Below the pieces are notes generated by a model that saw only the letters and a list, made by a program, of their open reading frames with translations, made no database searches and was not told where the DNA came from. Shown here piece after piece: positions 26,092 through 35,757 of a DNA stretch of 64,000 nucleotides. This stretch comes from Hymenobacter guriensis (GTDB taxonomy: Bacteria; Bacteroidota; Bacteroidia; Cytophagales; Hymenobacteraceae). The stretch spans positions 62,001-126,000 of the forward strand of contig NZ_JADWYK010000010.1 of assembly GCF_015773195.1 (NCBI RefSeq). The letters run 5' to 3'. The first letter of the stretch is position 1. Every line of letters begins with the position of its first letter. The translations under genes and the position numbers were made by a program.

Positions 26092-29000
26092 ATGAAACCT
26101 CAGTCTGGCTTGTCTTACTGCCTGCTGTTGGCTTTATGTTGGCTGGCCCTGCCGGCTGCTTGGGCCCAGGCCCCGGCCTGGAACGACGCCACCATTGGCA
26201 GCAGCACGCAGAACAGCGGCACCTCCTGGACCCGGGGCATAGCGGTAGATGCCGCCGGCAACGTTTTCGTGACGGGTACCATCGGCGGGCAGGTCACATT
26301 TGGGAGCACCGTGCTCACCAGCTCGGGCTCCGACGATATCTTTATTGCCAAGTACGTGCCCAGCACCAAGACCTGGGCCTGGGCTGTGCGGGGTGGCGGT
26401 ACCGGGGCCGACATGGGCTTGGGCATTGCCGTGAGCGGCAGCAACGTTTACATCACCGGTCTGCTCGATAACGACGCGGCCAACAGCCGCAACGCGCGCT
26501 TCGACACAGGCGCGGGCAACGCCACGGTGGTGCAGCCCGGCGCCAGCACCGTCGACGAGTTTGACATTGTGGTGGCCAAGTACACCGACAACGGGACTTC
26601 GGCTACCCTGGGCTGGGTGCAGGTGGGCGGCGGCACGGGCGTTGACATCGGCTACGATATTGCGGCCAGCGGCACGAGCGTGTACGTGACCGGCGTCATC
26701 ACCAACAGCCAGGCTGACATCAACCGTGTACGCTTTGGCGGCACGGGCAGTACACCCGGCGCGCTGGTACAGTCTGGTGCTAACGCGTCCACTAGCCGCG
26801 ACATCGTCCTGGCGAAGTACACCGACAATGGCAGCTCCGCCGACGTGCGCTGGGTGCAAGTAGCCGGCGGCAGCAGCTCGGACCAGGGCACGAGCATCGC
26901 CGTGGCTGGCACGGGCGTATTCGTGACGGGCTACATCACCAACAGCCAGGCCGACGCCAACACCGTGCGTTTCGGCAGTACGGCAGCGCAGGCCGGGGCT
27001 CATGCGACCAGCACCCGCGACATCGTGGTGGCCAAATACACCGACAACGGCGCTACGGCCACGTTTGACTGGAGCCAGGTGGGTGGCGGTACGGGTGGCG
27101 ACGAAGCCTTTGGTATTGCCGTGAGCGGCGCCAATGTGTACATAACGGGTGCCCTCACCAACACCCGGACCGACGCCAGCAGTGTGCTATTTGGGGGCAG
27201 TGGGCTGACGCCCGGTACGGCAGCGCAGTACGGGGCCGGCACGAACACGGCCCTCACCGGCAGTGGGGCGGATATCTTTGTAGCCAAATACACTGACAAC
27301 GGCACTTCGGCCACCTTGGGCTGGACCCAGGTGGGGGGCGGTAACCAGTACGATCAGGGCAACGGTATTGCTGTGAGCGGCACTGACGTGTACGTGACCG
27401 GGGGCATCTCCAATACCAGCGCCAACGCCAGCGCTGTGCTATTCGGAGGCAGCGGCACCACGCTCGCGACGGTGCCACGACCGGGGGCCAGCAGCGTGTA
27501 CACCGGTGACGTGGTGGTGGCCAAATACACCGACAACGGCAACTCGGCTACGCTTGACTGGACCCAGGCCGGTGGTGGTTCCCGCGCCGAGTCGGGCTAC
27601 GACCTGGCCTTGCAGGGCAGTACCCTCTACGTTGGGGGGCAAACCAACGCCACCGTCACCGGCTTCAACTTTGGCGCAGCCAACACCGCGGTGCTCAACA
27701 GCACGCGGGACGTGCGTGCGCTCATCAGCAGCCTGGATACGGGCACCGGGGCCTGGCAAACGGTGGCCTCGTCCGCGCATGGCGGGGTGAGCACGACCCG
27801 CGCCGTGGCCACTGACGCGGCTGGCAACGTCTTCGTGACAGGGTTCTTTTCCGGCCAGGTGGCGTTCGGCAGCACGGTGCTCAGCGCCGATGGGGTGGGC
27901 GAAAGCGGGACCATCGGCAACGACCTGTTCGTAGCCAAGTATGTACCCGGCACCAAGACCTGGGCCTGGGCCCTGAGTGGGGGTGGCAACGGCGATGATG
28001 GCGGCAACGGCATTGCCGTGAGTGGCAACAGCGTGTACGTAACCGGCGCCTTCTTCAATAGCCGCAACGATGATAACCGCGTCCGCTTCGGCGGCACGGG
28101 CGCTACAGCCGGCACCGTGCAGGTGAATGGACTCAATAGGAACAATGACGCCGCCAACTCTGACCTGATCGTGCTCAAGTTCACCGACAACGGCACCTCG
28201 GCCACACTGGACTGGAACCAGACCGGCGGTGGCTACGGCAATGACCAGGGCTTCGCCATTGCTGCGGAGGGCAGCAGTGTGTACGTGACCGGCCACATCA
28301 ACAATGACCTGAACGATGCCTGCAACGTGCGCTTCGGCGCCAGTGGCACCACACCGGGCACCGTGCAGCAAAAGGGTGCCAGCACGAGGCTTTACCCTTA
28401 CACCACCGATATGGTGCTGGCCAAATACACCGACAACGGCGCCTCGGTGACCTTAAACTGGACCTTGGTGGGCGGGGGCAAAGAAACCGACGCGGGCTAC
28501 GGCGTGGCCGTGAGCGGGGGCCGCGTGTACGTGACGGGCCATATCACCAATAACTTGAACGACCTCAACGTCGTGCGCTTCGGCGGCACAGGTGCCATGG
28601 CCGGTACCTGGCAGCAGAATGGGGCCAGCACCAACGGAGCTATCGACAATGAAGGCACGGGCCGGGACCTGTTCGTAGCTCAGTACACGGACAATGGCAA
28701 CTCCGCCACCCTGGGATGGACGCAGGTAGGCGGCGGCAACCTGACGGACATGGGCTACGGCGTTGCCGTAAGTGGAACGAGCGTGTACGTGACGGGCTTT
28801 ATCACGAACACCACGACGGACGCGCGGTCGGTGCGCTTCGGCGGTAGCGGCACGACGCCCGGCACTGTGCAGCAGAACGGGGCCAGCACCACGAACAGTA
28901 CCGACCTGGTGGTGGCCCGGTACACGGACCTGGGCAATGCCGCCACGCTGGACTGGACCCAGGTAGGCGGCGGAACCGGGGCCGACAAGGGCTATGCCAT

Positions 29001-29898
29001 TACCACGGATGCCACGGGCGTCTACGTAACCGGTTCCCTCACCAACTCCAGCACGGACGCTAACCTCGTGCGCTTCGGGGGCAGCGGCACCGACGCCGGC
29101 ACAACTGCCCAGCCTGGCGCCAGCCCCAGCGCCGGCAAAGATCTGCTGGTGGCTAAGTACGTGGATGACGGGGCGGCAGCTACGCTGGAGTGGCTCCAAG
29201 TAGGCGGGGGCGCCGGCACCGACGAAGGCTACGGCATTGTCGTGTTCGACGAGAAGCTGTACCCAACGGGAATGACAGTACCCACAGCCACCTTCGGCAG
29301 CTTCGTGTTTACCACGCCGGCCGCCGGCCAGACCGATTTCCTGGGCGAGCTGCCAACCATCTACATTCCGCTGCCGGTGACGCTGACGCTCTTCACCGCT
29401 GCCTTGGATGGGCAACACGCCGTGCGTCTGACCTGGGCCACGGCCCTGGAGCAGAACAGCGCCTTGTTTGAGGTGGAGCGTAGCACCGATGGACATTCTT
29501 TTAGGCGAGTAGGCAGCCGGACTGCCGCCACTACGAGCAGTGGTCCACGGCACTACAATTTGCTTGACGAGCAGCTTCCGGCCGGTGCAACCTTTCTGTA
29601 CTACCGCCTGAAGCAGGTGGACCAGGACGGCACCTTCACCTACTCGCCCGTGCGTAGTGTCCTGCTGACCGCCAAATCTTCTCTGACCCTCTTTCCTAAC
29701 CCGGCAAAGGGCACCACGACGCTTACCGGGAGCGTGCCCGGCACAACGGTGCGGGTGTTCGACACGCTGGGCCGGCAGGTGCTGGCCACAACCGCTGATG
29801 CCACTGGCGCGGCTACCTTAACGCTACCACCCCGCCTGGCTCCGGGTGTGTATGTGGTACGGGCCGGGGCCACTACCCGCCGTTTGGTAGTCGAATAA
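26092..29898 (+). CDS. Large T9SS-secreted repeat protein (SBBP-type repeats)
   Basis: 1,268 residues. ATG 26092 is chosen because it starts a clear signal peptide (YCLLLALCWLALPAAWAQ). The body is twelve recurring units of roughly 60-105 residues with motifs such as VYVTGxxxN, VRFGGxGxTPG and VVAKYTDNGxSATLxWxQVGGG, of the SBBP / beta-propeller-like kind; two units begin with DAAGNVFVTG. A linker (YIPLPVTLTLFTAALDGQ) starts a fibronectin-like domain (ATALEQNSALFEVERSTDG, YYRLKQVDQDGTFTYSPVRS). The last 75 residues are a T9SS type A sorting domain (LTLFPNPAKGTTTLTG, DTLGRQVL, LAPGVYVVRAG, RRLVVE). It is probably an adhesin or surface structural protein. Confidence 0.88.
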   Translation: MKPQSGLSYCLLLALCWLALPAAWAQAPAWNDATIGSSTQNSGTSWTRGIAVDAAGNVFVTGTIGGQVTFGSTVLTSSGSDDIFIAKYVPSTKTWAWAVRGGGTGADMGLGIAVSGSNVYITGLLDNDAANSRNARFDTGAGNATVVQPGASTVDEFDIVVAKYTDNGTSATLGWVQVGGGTGVDIGYDIAASGTSVYVTGVITNSQADINRVRFGGTGSTPGALVQSGANASTSRDIVLAKYTDNGSSADVRWVQVAGGSSSDQGTSIAVAGTGVFVTGYITNSQADANTVRFGSTAAQAGAHATSTRDIVVAKYTDNGATATFDWSQVGGGTGGDEAFGIAVSGANVYITGALTNTRTDASSVLFGGSGLTPGTAAQYGAGTNTALTGSGADIFVAKYTDNGTSATLGWTQVGGGNQYDQGNGIAVSGTDVYVTGGISNTSANASAVLFGGSGTTLATVPRPGASSVYTGDVVVAKYTDNGNSATLDWTQAGGGSRAESGYDLALQGSTLYVGGQTNATVTGFNFGAANTAVLNSTRDVRALISSLDTGTGAWQTVASSAHGGVSTTRAVATDAAGNVFVTGFFSGQVAFGSTVLSADGVGESGTIGNDLFVAKYVPGTKTWAWALSGGGNGDDGGNGIAVSGNSVYVTGAFFNSRNDDNRVRFGGTGATAGTVQVNGLNRNNDAANSDLIVLKFTDNGTSATLDWNQTGGGYGNDQGFAIAAEGSSVYVTGHINNDLNDACNVRFGASGTTPGTVQQKGASTRLYPYTTDMVLAKYTDNGASVTLNWTLVGGGKETDAGYGVAVSGGRVYVTGHITNNLNDLNVVRFGGTGAMAGTWQQNGASTNGAIDNEGTGRDLFVAQYTDNGNSATLGWTQVGGGNLTDMGYGVAVSGTSVYVTGFITNTTTDARSVRFGGSGTTPGTVQQNGASTTNSTDLVVARYTDLGNAATLDWTQVGGGTGADKGYAITTDATGVYVTGSLTNSSTDANLVRFGGSGTDAGTTAQPGASPSAGKDLLVAKYVDDGAAATLEWLQVGGGAGTDEGYGIVVFDEKLYPTGMTVPTATFGSFVFTTPAAGQTDFLGELPTIYIPLPVTLTLFTAALDGQHAVRLTWATALEQNSALFEVERSTDGHSFRRVGSRTAATTSSGPRHYNLLDEQLPAGATFLYYRLKQVDQDGTFTYSPVRSVLLTAKSSLTLFPNPAKGTTTLTGSVPGTTVRVFDTLGRQVLATTADATGAATLTLPPRLAPGVYVVRAGATTRRLVVE

Positions 29899-30005
29899 GC
29901 TGTCGTTTTATGAACCGCTTCTGCTTTCCACGCGCCCATACCTAATAGAACAGGCATGGTGCAAGGCATTTACTTCATTTGCTTTCGTAATTTTCCTCGC
30001 TCTCT

Positions 30006-32204
30006 ATGATGCACCTGTACCCATTTCCTGGCCGACTAAGACGGGCTGCCTTCTGCCTGTTGCCCCTGGCCGCACTGCTGAGTTACTCCGCCGCCGCCCA
30101 AACCTACACGGTACCGGTCTCCGGCAACACGGTTATCAGTGCCTGTGAGGGGACGCTGTATGACAATGGCGGCACAGGCAATACGAAGCCTGACGCCGAC
30201 GGGTCCATTACCATCAACCCCGCGCAGGCGGACAATAAGGTAACGTTGATTTTCTCGAAGGTGACGTCTAACTTCGTCGATAACCTGATTATCTACGACG
30301 GCCCGTCTACCTCGGCACCGGTACTGGCCGAGTTTACGTTCACTACCTCTTCCAACCCTGGGACAATATCGGCGACGAATGCCAGCGGAGCCCTCACGGT
30401 GCGGCATGTCACCGGTTTTTCCGGCAGCGCGGGCTTCTCGGCCAGTATCAGCTGCGCGGCCCCCGCGCCCAAGCCCGACCTGCAAGTGCAGGGCGCCTCA
30501 GCCAGCCCATTGTCGGTCATCGTAGGCGGGGAGGTGGTGGTTTCCTCGTCCATCCACAACGCGGCGGGCCTTGCGGCCACTAGCAGCACCCTCGGGTATT
30601 ACCTTTCCACCGATCCTATCCGGGATGCCAGCGACGTGCTGTTAGGCAACTCCGCGGGAGGCGAGCTGGCGGTGGGCAGCTCCGACGCCCGGGAGGCAAC
30701 CGTGACCATTCCGGCCAGCACTCCTCCGGGCTCTTACTACCTGCTGTTTGCGGCCGATTACCTGGATGCCGTCAGCGAAAGCAATGAGCAGAACAACGTG
30801 GCCAGTGTCGCCCTCACCGTGAAGGCAGCCCTGCCGGACCTGCAGTTCGTGACTGGTACCGCTACGGTAAGCGCCAGCTCAGTAACGGCTGGTGGTACCC
30901 TGGCCAGCTCAGTAACCCTACGCAACAACGGTCCGGCCAGCGCCTCCGCCAGCACCATCAGCTATTACCTCTCCCCAGATGCTACGTTTGATGCCGCTGA
31001 TCTGCTACTACAGACCGACACGGGCGGCGCATTGGCCGCAGCCACGGAAGCCAGCCGCGCGGCCGCCCTCTCTATTCCAGTAACTACAGCGGCCGGCAGC
31101 TACTACGTGCTGTTCGTGACCGACGCCCCGGGCACTGTGCTGGAAGAAGATGAAACCAACAACCTAGCCAGCGTAGCCCTGAACGTGAATGCCGCCCAGC
31201 CAGACCTGGAGTTCACCGCCGCAACGCTGGGCAGCGCCACGGCGGTGGCCGGCACGAGCGTAACCGTTTCTGCTACTCTGCGCAACAGTGGCCCGGTAAG
31301 CGCCCCGGCCAGCACGATTGGCTATTACCTGTCCACCGACGCCACCTTCGACGGCAACGACGTTGCCCTGCAGACGGTAGCCGGGGAAACGTTGGCTAGT
31401 GGCGCCACGGATACACGCAGCGCTACGCTCACTATCCCGGTGGGCACGGTGGTCGGCAGCTACTTTATCCTGTTTGTGGCTGACCCTGCTACGGCCGTGG
31501 AGGAAAGCGACGAAGCCAACAACCTGGCCAGCGTAGCCCTCGAGGTAACGGAACCATTGCTGCCGGATCTGGCCTTCGTGGCTTCCGGTACCACGCTCTC
31601 AGCAGCAAGTGCCACGGCTGGATCTTCGGTGCTGGTAACAAGCGCCATTACCAACGCCGGCAATGGCCCGGCCACGAGCATTCCCTTCGCGGTGTACCTT
31701 TCCACGGATCAGAGCCTGGATGCCGCCGATATCCTGGTGGGCAGCAGCGCTGGCAATACCCTGCCCAGCGGCCAGACCAGCCAGCAGCAGCTTAGCGTTA
31801 CGATTCCGACAGAGGCTGCTGCCGGCAGCTACTACCTGCTGGTTGTGCTGAACCGCGACAATGCCCTCACGGAAAGCAACGTCGCCAACAACCTCACGAG
31901 CCTGGCTTTCCAGGTAGATGTAGCTACGGCCGGGAAAGAGCAAACAGCGGGACTAAGTGTTGGGGTGTATCCTAACCCGTCACGTACAGGCTACTTCCTG
32001 GTAGAACTCATGAGCGCCAAGGCCTCGACTGGTACGGCTACGCTTACACTCTTCAATAGTATTGGGCAACGCGTTGAGCAACAAGTAGTGACCAGCCGCA
32101 CGGGTATAACCAAGTTCGACACGCGCAACCTGAGCCGGGGGGTCTATTTGCTGCACCTCACTGGCAAGGGGCTTTACGTGGTCAAGCAGGTAGCAATTGA
32201 GTAA
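30006..32204 (+). CDS. T9SS-secreted protein with CUB-like and CARDB domains
   Basis: 732 residues. The signal peptide ends near AAAQ (residue 32). Residues 35-150 resemble a CUB domain (ACEGTLYDNGGTGN, VTLIFSKVTSNFVDNLIIYDG, ALTVRH). Four CARDB-type immunoglobulin-like repeats follow, each starting PDLxF or PDLQV and ending ESNxxNNxASVALxV. The last 80 residues are a T9SS type A sorting domain (GVYPNPSRTGYFLVE, NSIGQRVEQQVV, LSRGVYLLHLTGKGLYVVKQVAIE). It is a likely cell-surface protein, 107 bases after the SBBP protein and perhaps co-expressed with it. Confidence 0.88.
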   Translation: MMHLYPFPGRLRRAAFCLLPLAALLSYSAAAQTYTVPVSGNTVISACEGTLYDNGGTGNTKPDADGSITINPAQADNKVTLIFSKVTSNFVDNLIIYDGPSTSAPVLAEFTFTTSSNPGTISATNASGALTVRHVTGFSGSAGFSASISCAAPAPKPDLQVQGASASPLSVIVGGEVVVSSSIHNAAGLAATSSTLGYYLSTDPIRDASDVLLGNSAGGELAVGSSDAREATVTIPASTPPGSYYLLFAADYLDAVSESNEQNNVASVALTVKAALPDLQFVTGTATVSASSVTAGGTLASSVTLRNNGPASASASTISYYLSPDATFDAADLLLQTDTGGALAAATEASRAAALSIPVTTAAGSYYVLFVTDAPGTVLEEDETNNLASVALNVNAAQPDLEFTAATLGSATAVAGTSVTVSATLRNSGPVSAPASTIGYYLSTDATFDGNDVALQTVAGETLASGATDTRSATLTIPVGTVVGSYFILFVADPATAVEESDEANNLASVALEVTEPLLPDLAFVASGTTLSAASATAGSSVLVTSAITNAGNGPATSIPFAVYLSTDQSLDAADILVGSSAGNTLPSGQTSQQQLSVTIPTEAAAGSYYLLVVLNRDNALTESNVANNLTSLAFQVDVATAGKEQTAGLSVGVYPNPSRTGYFLVELMSAKASTGTATLTLFNSIGQRVEQQVVTSRTGITKFDTRNLSRGVYLLHLTGKGLYVVKQVAIE

Positions 32205-32310
32205 CGGGTAACACCGTCCATTTTCACTGGCGGTATGCAGCGAGGGCTTTTGGGCCGGCTGTATACCGCCAGCATTTATTTAGGGGGTAGCCAAACAAAC
32301 AGCGGCTTCG

Positions 32311-32651
32311 TCAGCCGATGGTGCAGCCACGGCTTATTGCCCGGAATACGAACAACTCGCTTTGGTAATTGTGGGAGACGTCCAGCGCAGGGCCGGTGTC
32401 CTCCCCGATGGGATTGACAACGGCACTATCATTCAAACATGTGGCCACTATCTGCATCCGGTAACGCTTCGGTCCGGGCAACAAGGTATCGCCTCGTTCC
32501 ACCACAGAATCCAGCGGCCGATACGTGCACCGTTGCACAGGCGAGGCAGCTGGGCTCTAAACGATAGGCGGCGGCTCTAATGGTCCTGCTCCTTGAAAGG
32601 ACAGCCCGAAGCTATTGCAAAGCTCGACAGGCCGATGACGAATAGCTTCAT
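32311..32651 (-). pseudogene. Degraded small lipoprotein gene
   Basis: ATG 32651 opens a lipoprotein signal peptide (MKLFVIGLSSFAIASGC, lipobox ASGC) that meets TAG after 24 codons. A second frame, shifted by one base, then carries protein-like sequence (QRCTYRPLDSVVERGDTLLP, YRMQIVATCLNDSAVVNPIG, NYQSELFVFRA). Together they look like one gene broken by a frameshift and a stop. No family is recognised. The surrounding 32205-33320 holds no intact gene. Confidence 0.45.
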
Positions 32652-32827
32652 ACCGCAAGAAACATGCGGTTACAACTGTTTACAAAAAAAGTAGGGTTTG
32701 CTCGATTGACTTCAACTATTTTGCTTTGTCACGTTTGTTAAACGGTCGCTTAGGAGATGCGACATCGCTAGTACTGTCTCCCAGTACCGCTCCTATCCGT
32801 TGCAAGCAGTTGATCTTATCCTCCCCC

Positions 32828-32858
32828 GCAATTGGTCCGATGGTGTCGGACCAATTGC
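32828..32858. repeat. Perfect 13-bp inverted repeat
   Basis: GCAATTGGTCCGA and its exact complement around a 5-base loop. It could be a terminator without a U-run, or part of a mobile-element end. It is not linked to an intact gene. Confidence 0.45.
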
Positions 32859-32992
32859 CCCGGGCGCCGCCTGTGAGACTGATCCTGTGCGCCCCAAAAT
32901 GACACTCTGTTACAAGTAGATTCGAACAGGGTGACTTGGTCGATACACTGACTCCGATTCCTGCTCAACTTAGTACCGATAATGCCTGTCAC

Positions 32993-33046
32993 AACGCTGA
33001 ACATCGACACTCGACCTTGGGCTATCTCGCCCCATTCAACGGGTGG
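32993..33046 (+). pseudogene. Possible IS3 OrfB remnant
   Basis: The short run NAEHRHSTLGYLAPF resembles the conserved C-terminal YN...RRHSTLGYLSP block of IS3-family OrfB, but nothing before or after it continues the domain. It is embedded in a 77-codon frame (32936-33169) that otherwise looks random. Confidence 0.3.
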
Positions 33047-33183
33047 TATTTAATGTATATGTCTGGTTCTATTATGAAGCAGCAAGTACAGCCTGATCCT
33101 AGCTTTAGCATTTCGGTACTTTATCGGTCTGACAACCCCTTTAGGGAAGATATAGAAGAGTATTTTTAGATTCTCATAGTTTT

Positions 33184-33219
33184 AAAAAAGCCCTGACCCA
33201 CACAGGCCAGGGCTTTTTG
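33184..33219 (-). terminator. Rho-independent terminator after the RES gene
   Basis: AAAAAAGCCCTGACC pairs with GGCCAGGGCTTTTT around a short loop, giving a strong GC stem with A/T runs on both sides. It lies about 100 bases beyond the stop of the leftward RES-domain gene and would work in both directions. Confidence 0.75.
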
Positions 33220-33320
33220 TTCTGTATCGCTGGCCTCAAATACCGGGTGGCAAGCAATAACAAGAACGAGTTTTATCTCTCTAAGGCACCATCATTGTAT
33301 GGCTGCGGAGGCTTTTAAAT

Positions 33321-34616
33321 TCATATTAAGGAGCTTAGTTGTTCACCCACTATCCGTTCAAACTCCGCTTGCTGCTGCTCAAGCTGCTTTTTTCGTTGAA
33401 TACGCAACCTTCGAATGGAGTTGCGCACAACTGACTTGCCCAGGAGCACCAGCTTCGGCGAGTCACTCCCGTGGGAAAGGGAATGCCCTACTGGTATCAT
33501 CGCAGCAAGGCTCGCTTCGTCGATTCCTTGCTTGTTATCAACAAAGAGCACGACGCACCGACCACCCGGATTTTTCACGCTTCCATAGATAAGCCCGTCC
33601 ACTTGGCCACCTGCATACATGTATCGCAGGTATTCGCATACAACCTGAGTAGGGACGTATTCGATGTATGCATCCTTGTTAGAGAGAGGTTGTTGCAGGT
33701 CATGAATGAAGTTCTGTAGAAAAATGACCCCCTCCCGCAAGTATTTTGCCTTGCGGTTATAACTTGGATTAAATATACTAGGTCCTTTAAGAGGCTTTGA
33801 AAAGTCGATCAGTCGCAGCGTCACTCGGTTTGTAAATTTGCCGGACGAGACGGATGAAGTGCGCCTCTCATAGTCTGTCACTTCGGCTATACAAGTATCC
33901 CTGTCGAAGGACCCATAAAACATGGAAATACCCTCTGGGCTCATGCGGTTGGCCTGCGCATACTCTATGGGGGGAGCACCTAATGCTGCGGCCGTGTGAA
34001 CCTTCTCATTCTGTTTGTGCTGCCTCGCCCGGAATAAGTGAAGTTCTCCAGGCTCGAAGCTGGTTGTAATACCTTGAGCCTTGATGAGTTTCCCAACTTC
34101 TTGTAAGACACTCTGTGGGTGCAGGCGATCCGACTCGTTTTCAGAAATGAGATGGTGATTCTTCTCGCTAAAGAAGACGAACCGCATTCGGTGCTTGACC
34201 ATCATTCGGAACTCTTGCCAGCCGTAGCGCATGTAGTCCGACTGTGGCAGCTGCCAATCTAAACTGGCCCATTCGCTATTGTCGATTTTCTGGCAGATAG
34301 CCTCCACTACTTCGTATGGTTCTATGGCTGCCTCGCGTTCAATCAATTCATTCGTTTCATATTGACTGCCTCCTACTAACTCTCCCTCTTCACTATCATA
34401 CGAAAAGCCCGCCCCCCACGGATCATCAAATTCCCTCCGTAAGTCCCCCTCGATACGCTGCGCGATCTCGTTAACACTGACGCAGTTTCTTACTTTATCG
34501 CAAACGTCGCACTGTGTGCGGGTGCCCGTACTATTGATGAACGATTGAAGGTATCGGTCCCCGAAATGCTTACTGCATATGTTATAAATGTCCATATGGA
34601 AGGTAACTGAAAACAT
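33321..34616 (-). CDS. HEPN/RES N-terminal and RES-domain protein (toxin-like)
   Basis: 431 residues (Met8, MDIYNICSKHF, at 34595 is an equally good start). N-terminal zinc-ribbon-like Cys residues (ICSKHF, CDVCDKVRNC) and the helical region to about residue 180 match the HEPN/RES N-terminal domain. Residues 190-385 are a RES domain: LFRARQH (about 194-200), APPIEYAQANRMSPEGISMF, FDRDTCIAEV, YVPTQVVCEYLRYM, VDGLIYGSVKNPGGRCVVLF. RES domains of the Xre-RES type act on NAD; here there is no Xre antitoxin gene beside it, so it may be a stand-alone, self-regulated effector. A basic coiled-coil tail ends the protein. The AT content is somewhat above its neighbours. Confidence 0.8.
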   Translation of the reverse strand: MFSVTFHMDIYNICSKHFGDRYLQSFINSTGTRTQCDVCDKVRNCVSVNEIAQRIEGDLRREFDDPWGAGFSYDSEEGELVGGSQYETNELIEREAAIEPYEVVEAICQKIDNSEWASLDWQLPQSDYMRYGWQEFRMMVKHRMRFVFFSEKNHHLISENESDRLHPQSVLQEVGKLIKAQGITTSFEPGELHLFRARQHKQNEKVHTAAALGAPPIEYAQANRMSPEGISMFYGSFDRDTCIAEVTDYERRTSSVSSGKFTNRVTLRLIDFSKPLKGPSIFNPSYNRKAKYLREGVIFLQNFIHDLQQPLSNKDAYIEYVPTQVVCEYLRYMYAGGQVDGLIYGSVKNPGGRCVVLFVDNKQGIDEASLAAMIPVGHSLSHGSDSPKLVLLGKSVVRNSIRRLRIQRKKQLEQQQAEFERIVGEQLSSLI

Positions 34617-34875
34617 GATTTAATAAATGGTGGCAAGAAGGTATCATGAATAAACGAATTATGGACTAATGACAAACAGATTCTCGGTGCTGGTGTCAAG
34701 AGCGAGACATTTTTAGAATCCTACTACCAAGTAGTAATAGCCTATTGCAAACTTCCATCTTAGTTAGGTGGGGCCTTATTATCAGTATTAATTAGAACTA
34801 CTGTACTATCAAATATTAGGAGTTCAGTAATCTGTATCCATGCTGATGCGGACTCCTAAACAGCTGATTGGGACG

Positions 34876-35556
34876 CTAGGCAGGTTCCGTTACGGGTAAT
34901 AAAAGCCCGAGCACCAAGCGGCGGACGCCGGCGGCCGTAAAGTGGCAACCCCGGCGGGTCCGATAGCCCGAGGCCGTGAGCTGGGCGGCAATGCGCCGGT
35001 AATCCCACTGCAGGCTGCGGTAGAGCCGGGCCAGCTCCGCCGCCTGGCGATTCGCGAGACTGGCTTGGGCATTGAGTTGGCGTTGCTGCTGGCCCTTGAC
35101 CCGCGCCTCGGCCGTCAGGTTTGCCGGCGTGCCTAACTGAAATCCCCGCGCCTTCTTGGCCGCTAGCGCATCCTTGGTCCGAGTGGAAATAGCTTTGGCC
35201 TCTTTCTCGGCAACAGCGCCCAGCACATGAATCGTAAACTCATCGGCGGCGGGCATGTCCACGGCCTTGAAGCGAACGCGGCTTTCCATCAGGGCCGTGA
35301 GAAAGGCCAGGTTGCGGGCCAGCCGGTCGAGCTTGGCCACGAGCAGTACCGCGCCGGCCTCCTTGGCCGCCTGCATAGCGGCCGCGAGCTGAGGCCGGCT
35401 GTTCTTGCGCCCACTCTCGATTTCGATGAACTCGCCCACGATCTGTTCCCCGAAAGAGAGGAAGGTACGCACAGCCGCTTGCTGCGCTTCGAGCCCTAAG
35501 CCGGACTGTCCTTGGCGAGCAGTACTGACGCGGTAGTAGGCAACGTAGTCGGGCAC
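34876..35556 (-). CDS. Serine recombinase (resolvase/invertase family)
   Basis: 226 residues. The resolvase domain starts VAYYRVSTARQGQSGLGLEA with catalytic Ser at about residue 10. The arginine-containing motif AKLDRLARNLAFL and EKEAKAISTRTKDAL (E-helix) follow. The C-terminal HTH is LARLYRSLQWDYRRIAAQLT ... GYRTRRGCHFTAAGVRRLV. It is complete and likely active. It belongs to the small-resolvase type used by Tn3-like or integrative elements. A C-terminal fragment of a different serine recombinase lies at 40200-40325. The 260 bases upstream of RES and 200 bases on the other side carry no recognisable recombination site. Confidence 0.88.
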   Translation of the reverse strand: MPDYVAYYRVSTARQGQSGLGLEAQQAAVRTFLSFGEQIVGEFIEIESGRKNSRPQLAAAMQAAKEAGAVLLVAKLDRLARNLAFLTALMESRVRFKAVDMPAADEFTIHVLGAVAEKEAKAISTRTKDALAAKKARGFQLGTPANLTAEARVKGQQQRQLNAQASLANRQAAELARLYRSLQWDYRRIAAQLTASGYRTRRGCHFTAAGVRRLVLGLLLPVTEPA

Positions 35557-35757
35557 GGGGAGGAACAGGTAAAGATGAGTAGCCCAAAACTACCCCAAAT
35601 TCTCTTCTGTATCATTACATGAACGTGCGTTTAGAAAATGATATAGAAGACAAGCGTAGGGATAATGATCTTCGGGGGTGGTTAGTCAACTAGGGTTAAT
35701 CCCAACGATGGTTTCCAATAACTAAGACTTATCGGCACGGGTAATAACAGCGTATCC

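Noticed and set aside
26212-29250. Repeat array resembling CRISPR by regularity
   Set aside because: The periodicity is that of coding repeats in the SBBP-type protein; there are no short identical repeats with unique spacers.
26134-29553. Several long minus-strand frames opposite the SBBP-repeat protein
   Set aside because: They mirror the repeats of the real gene and have no independent features.
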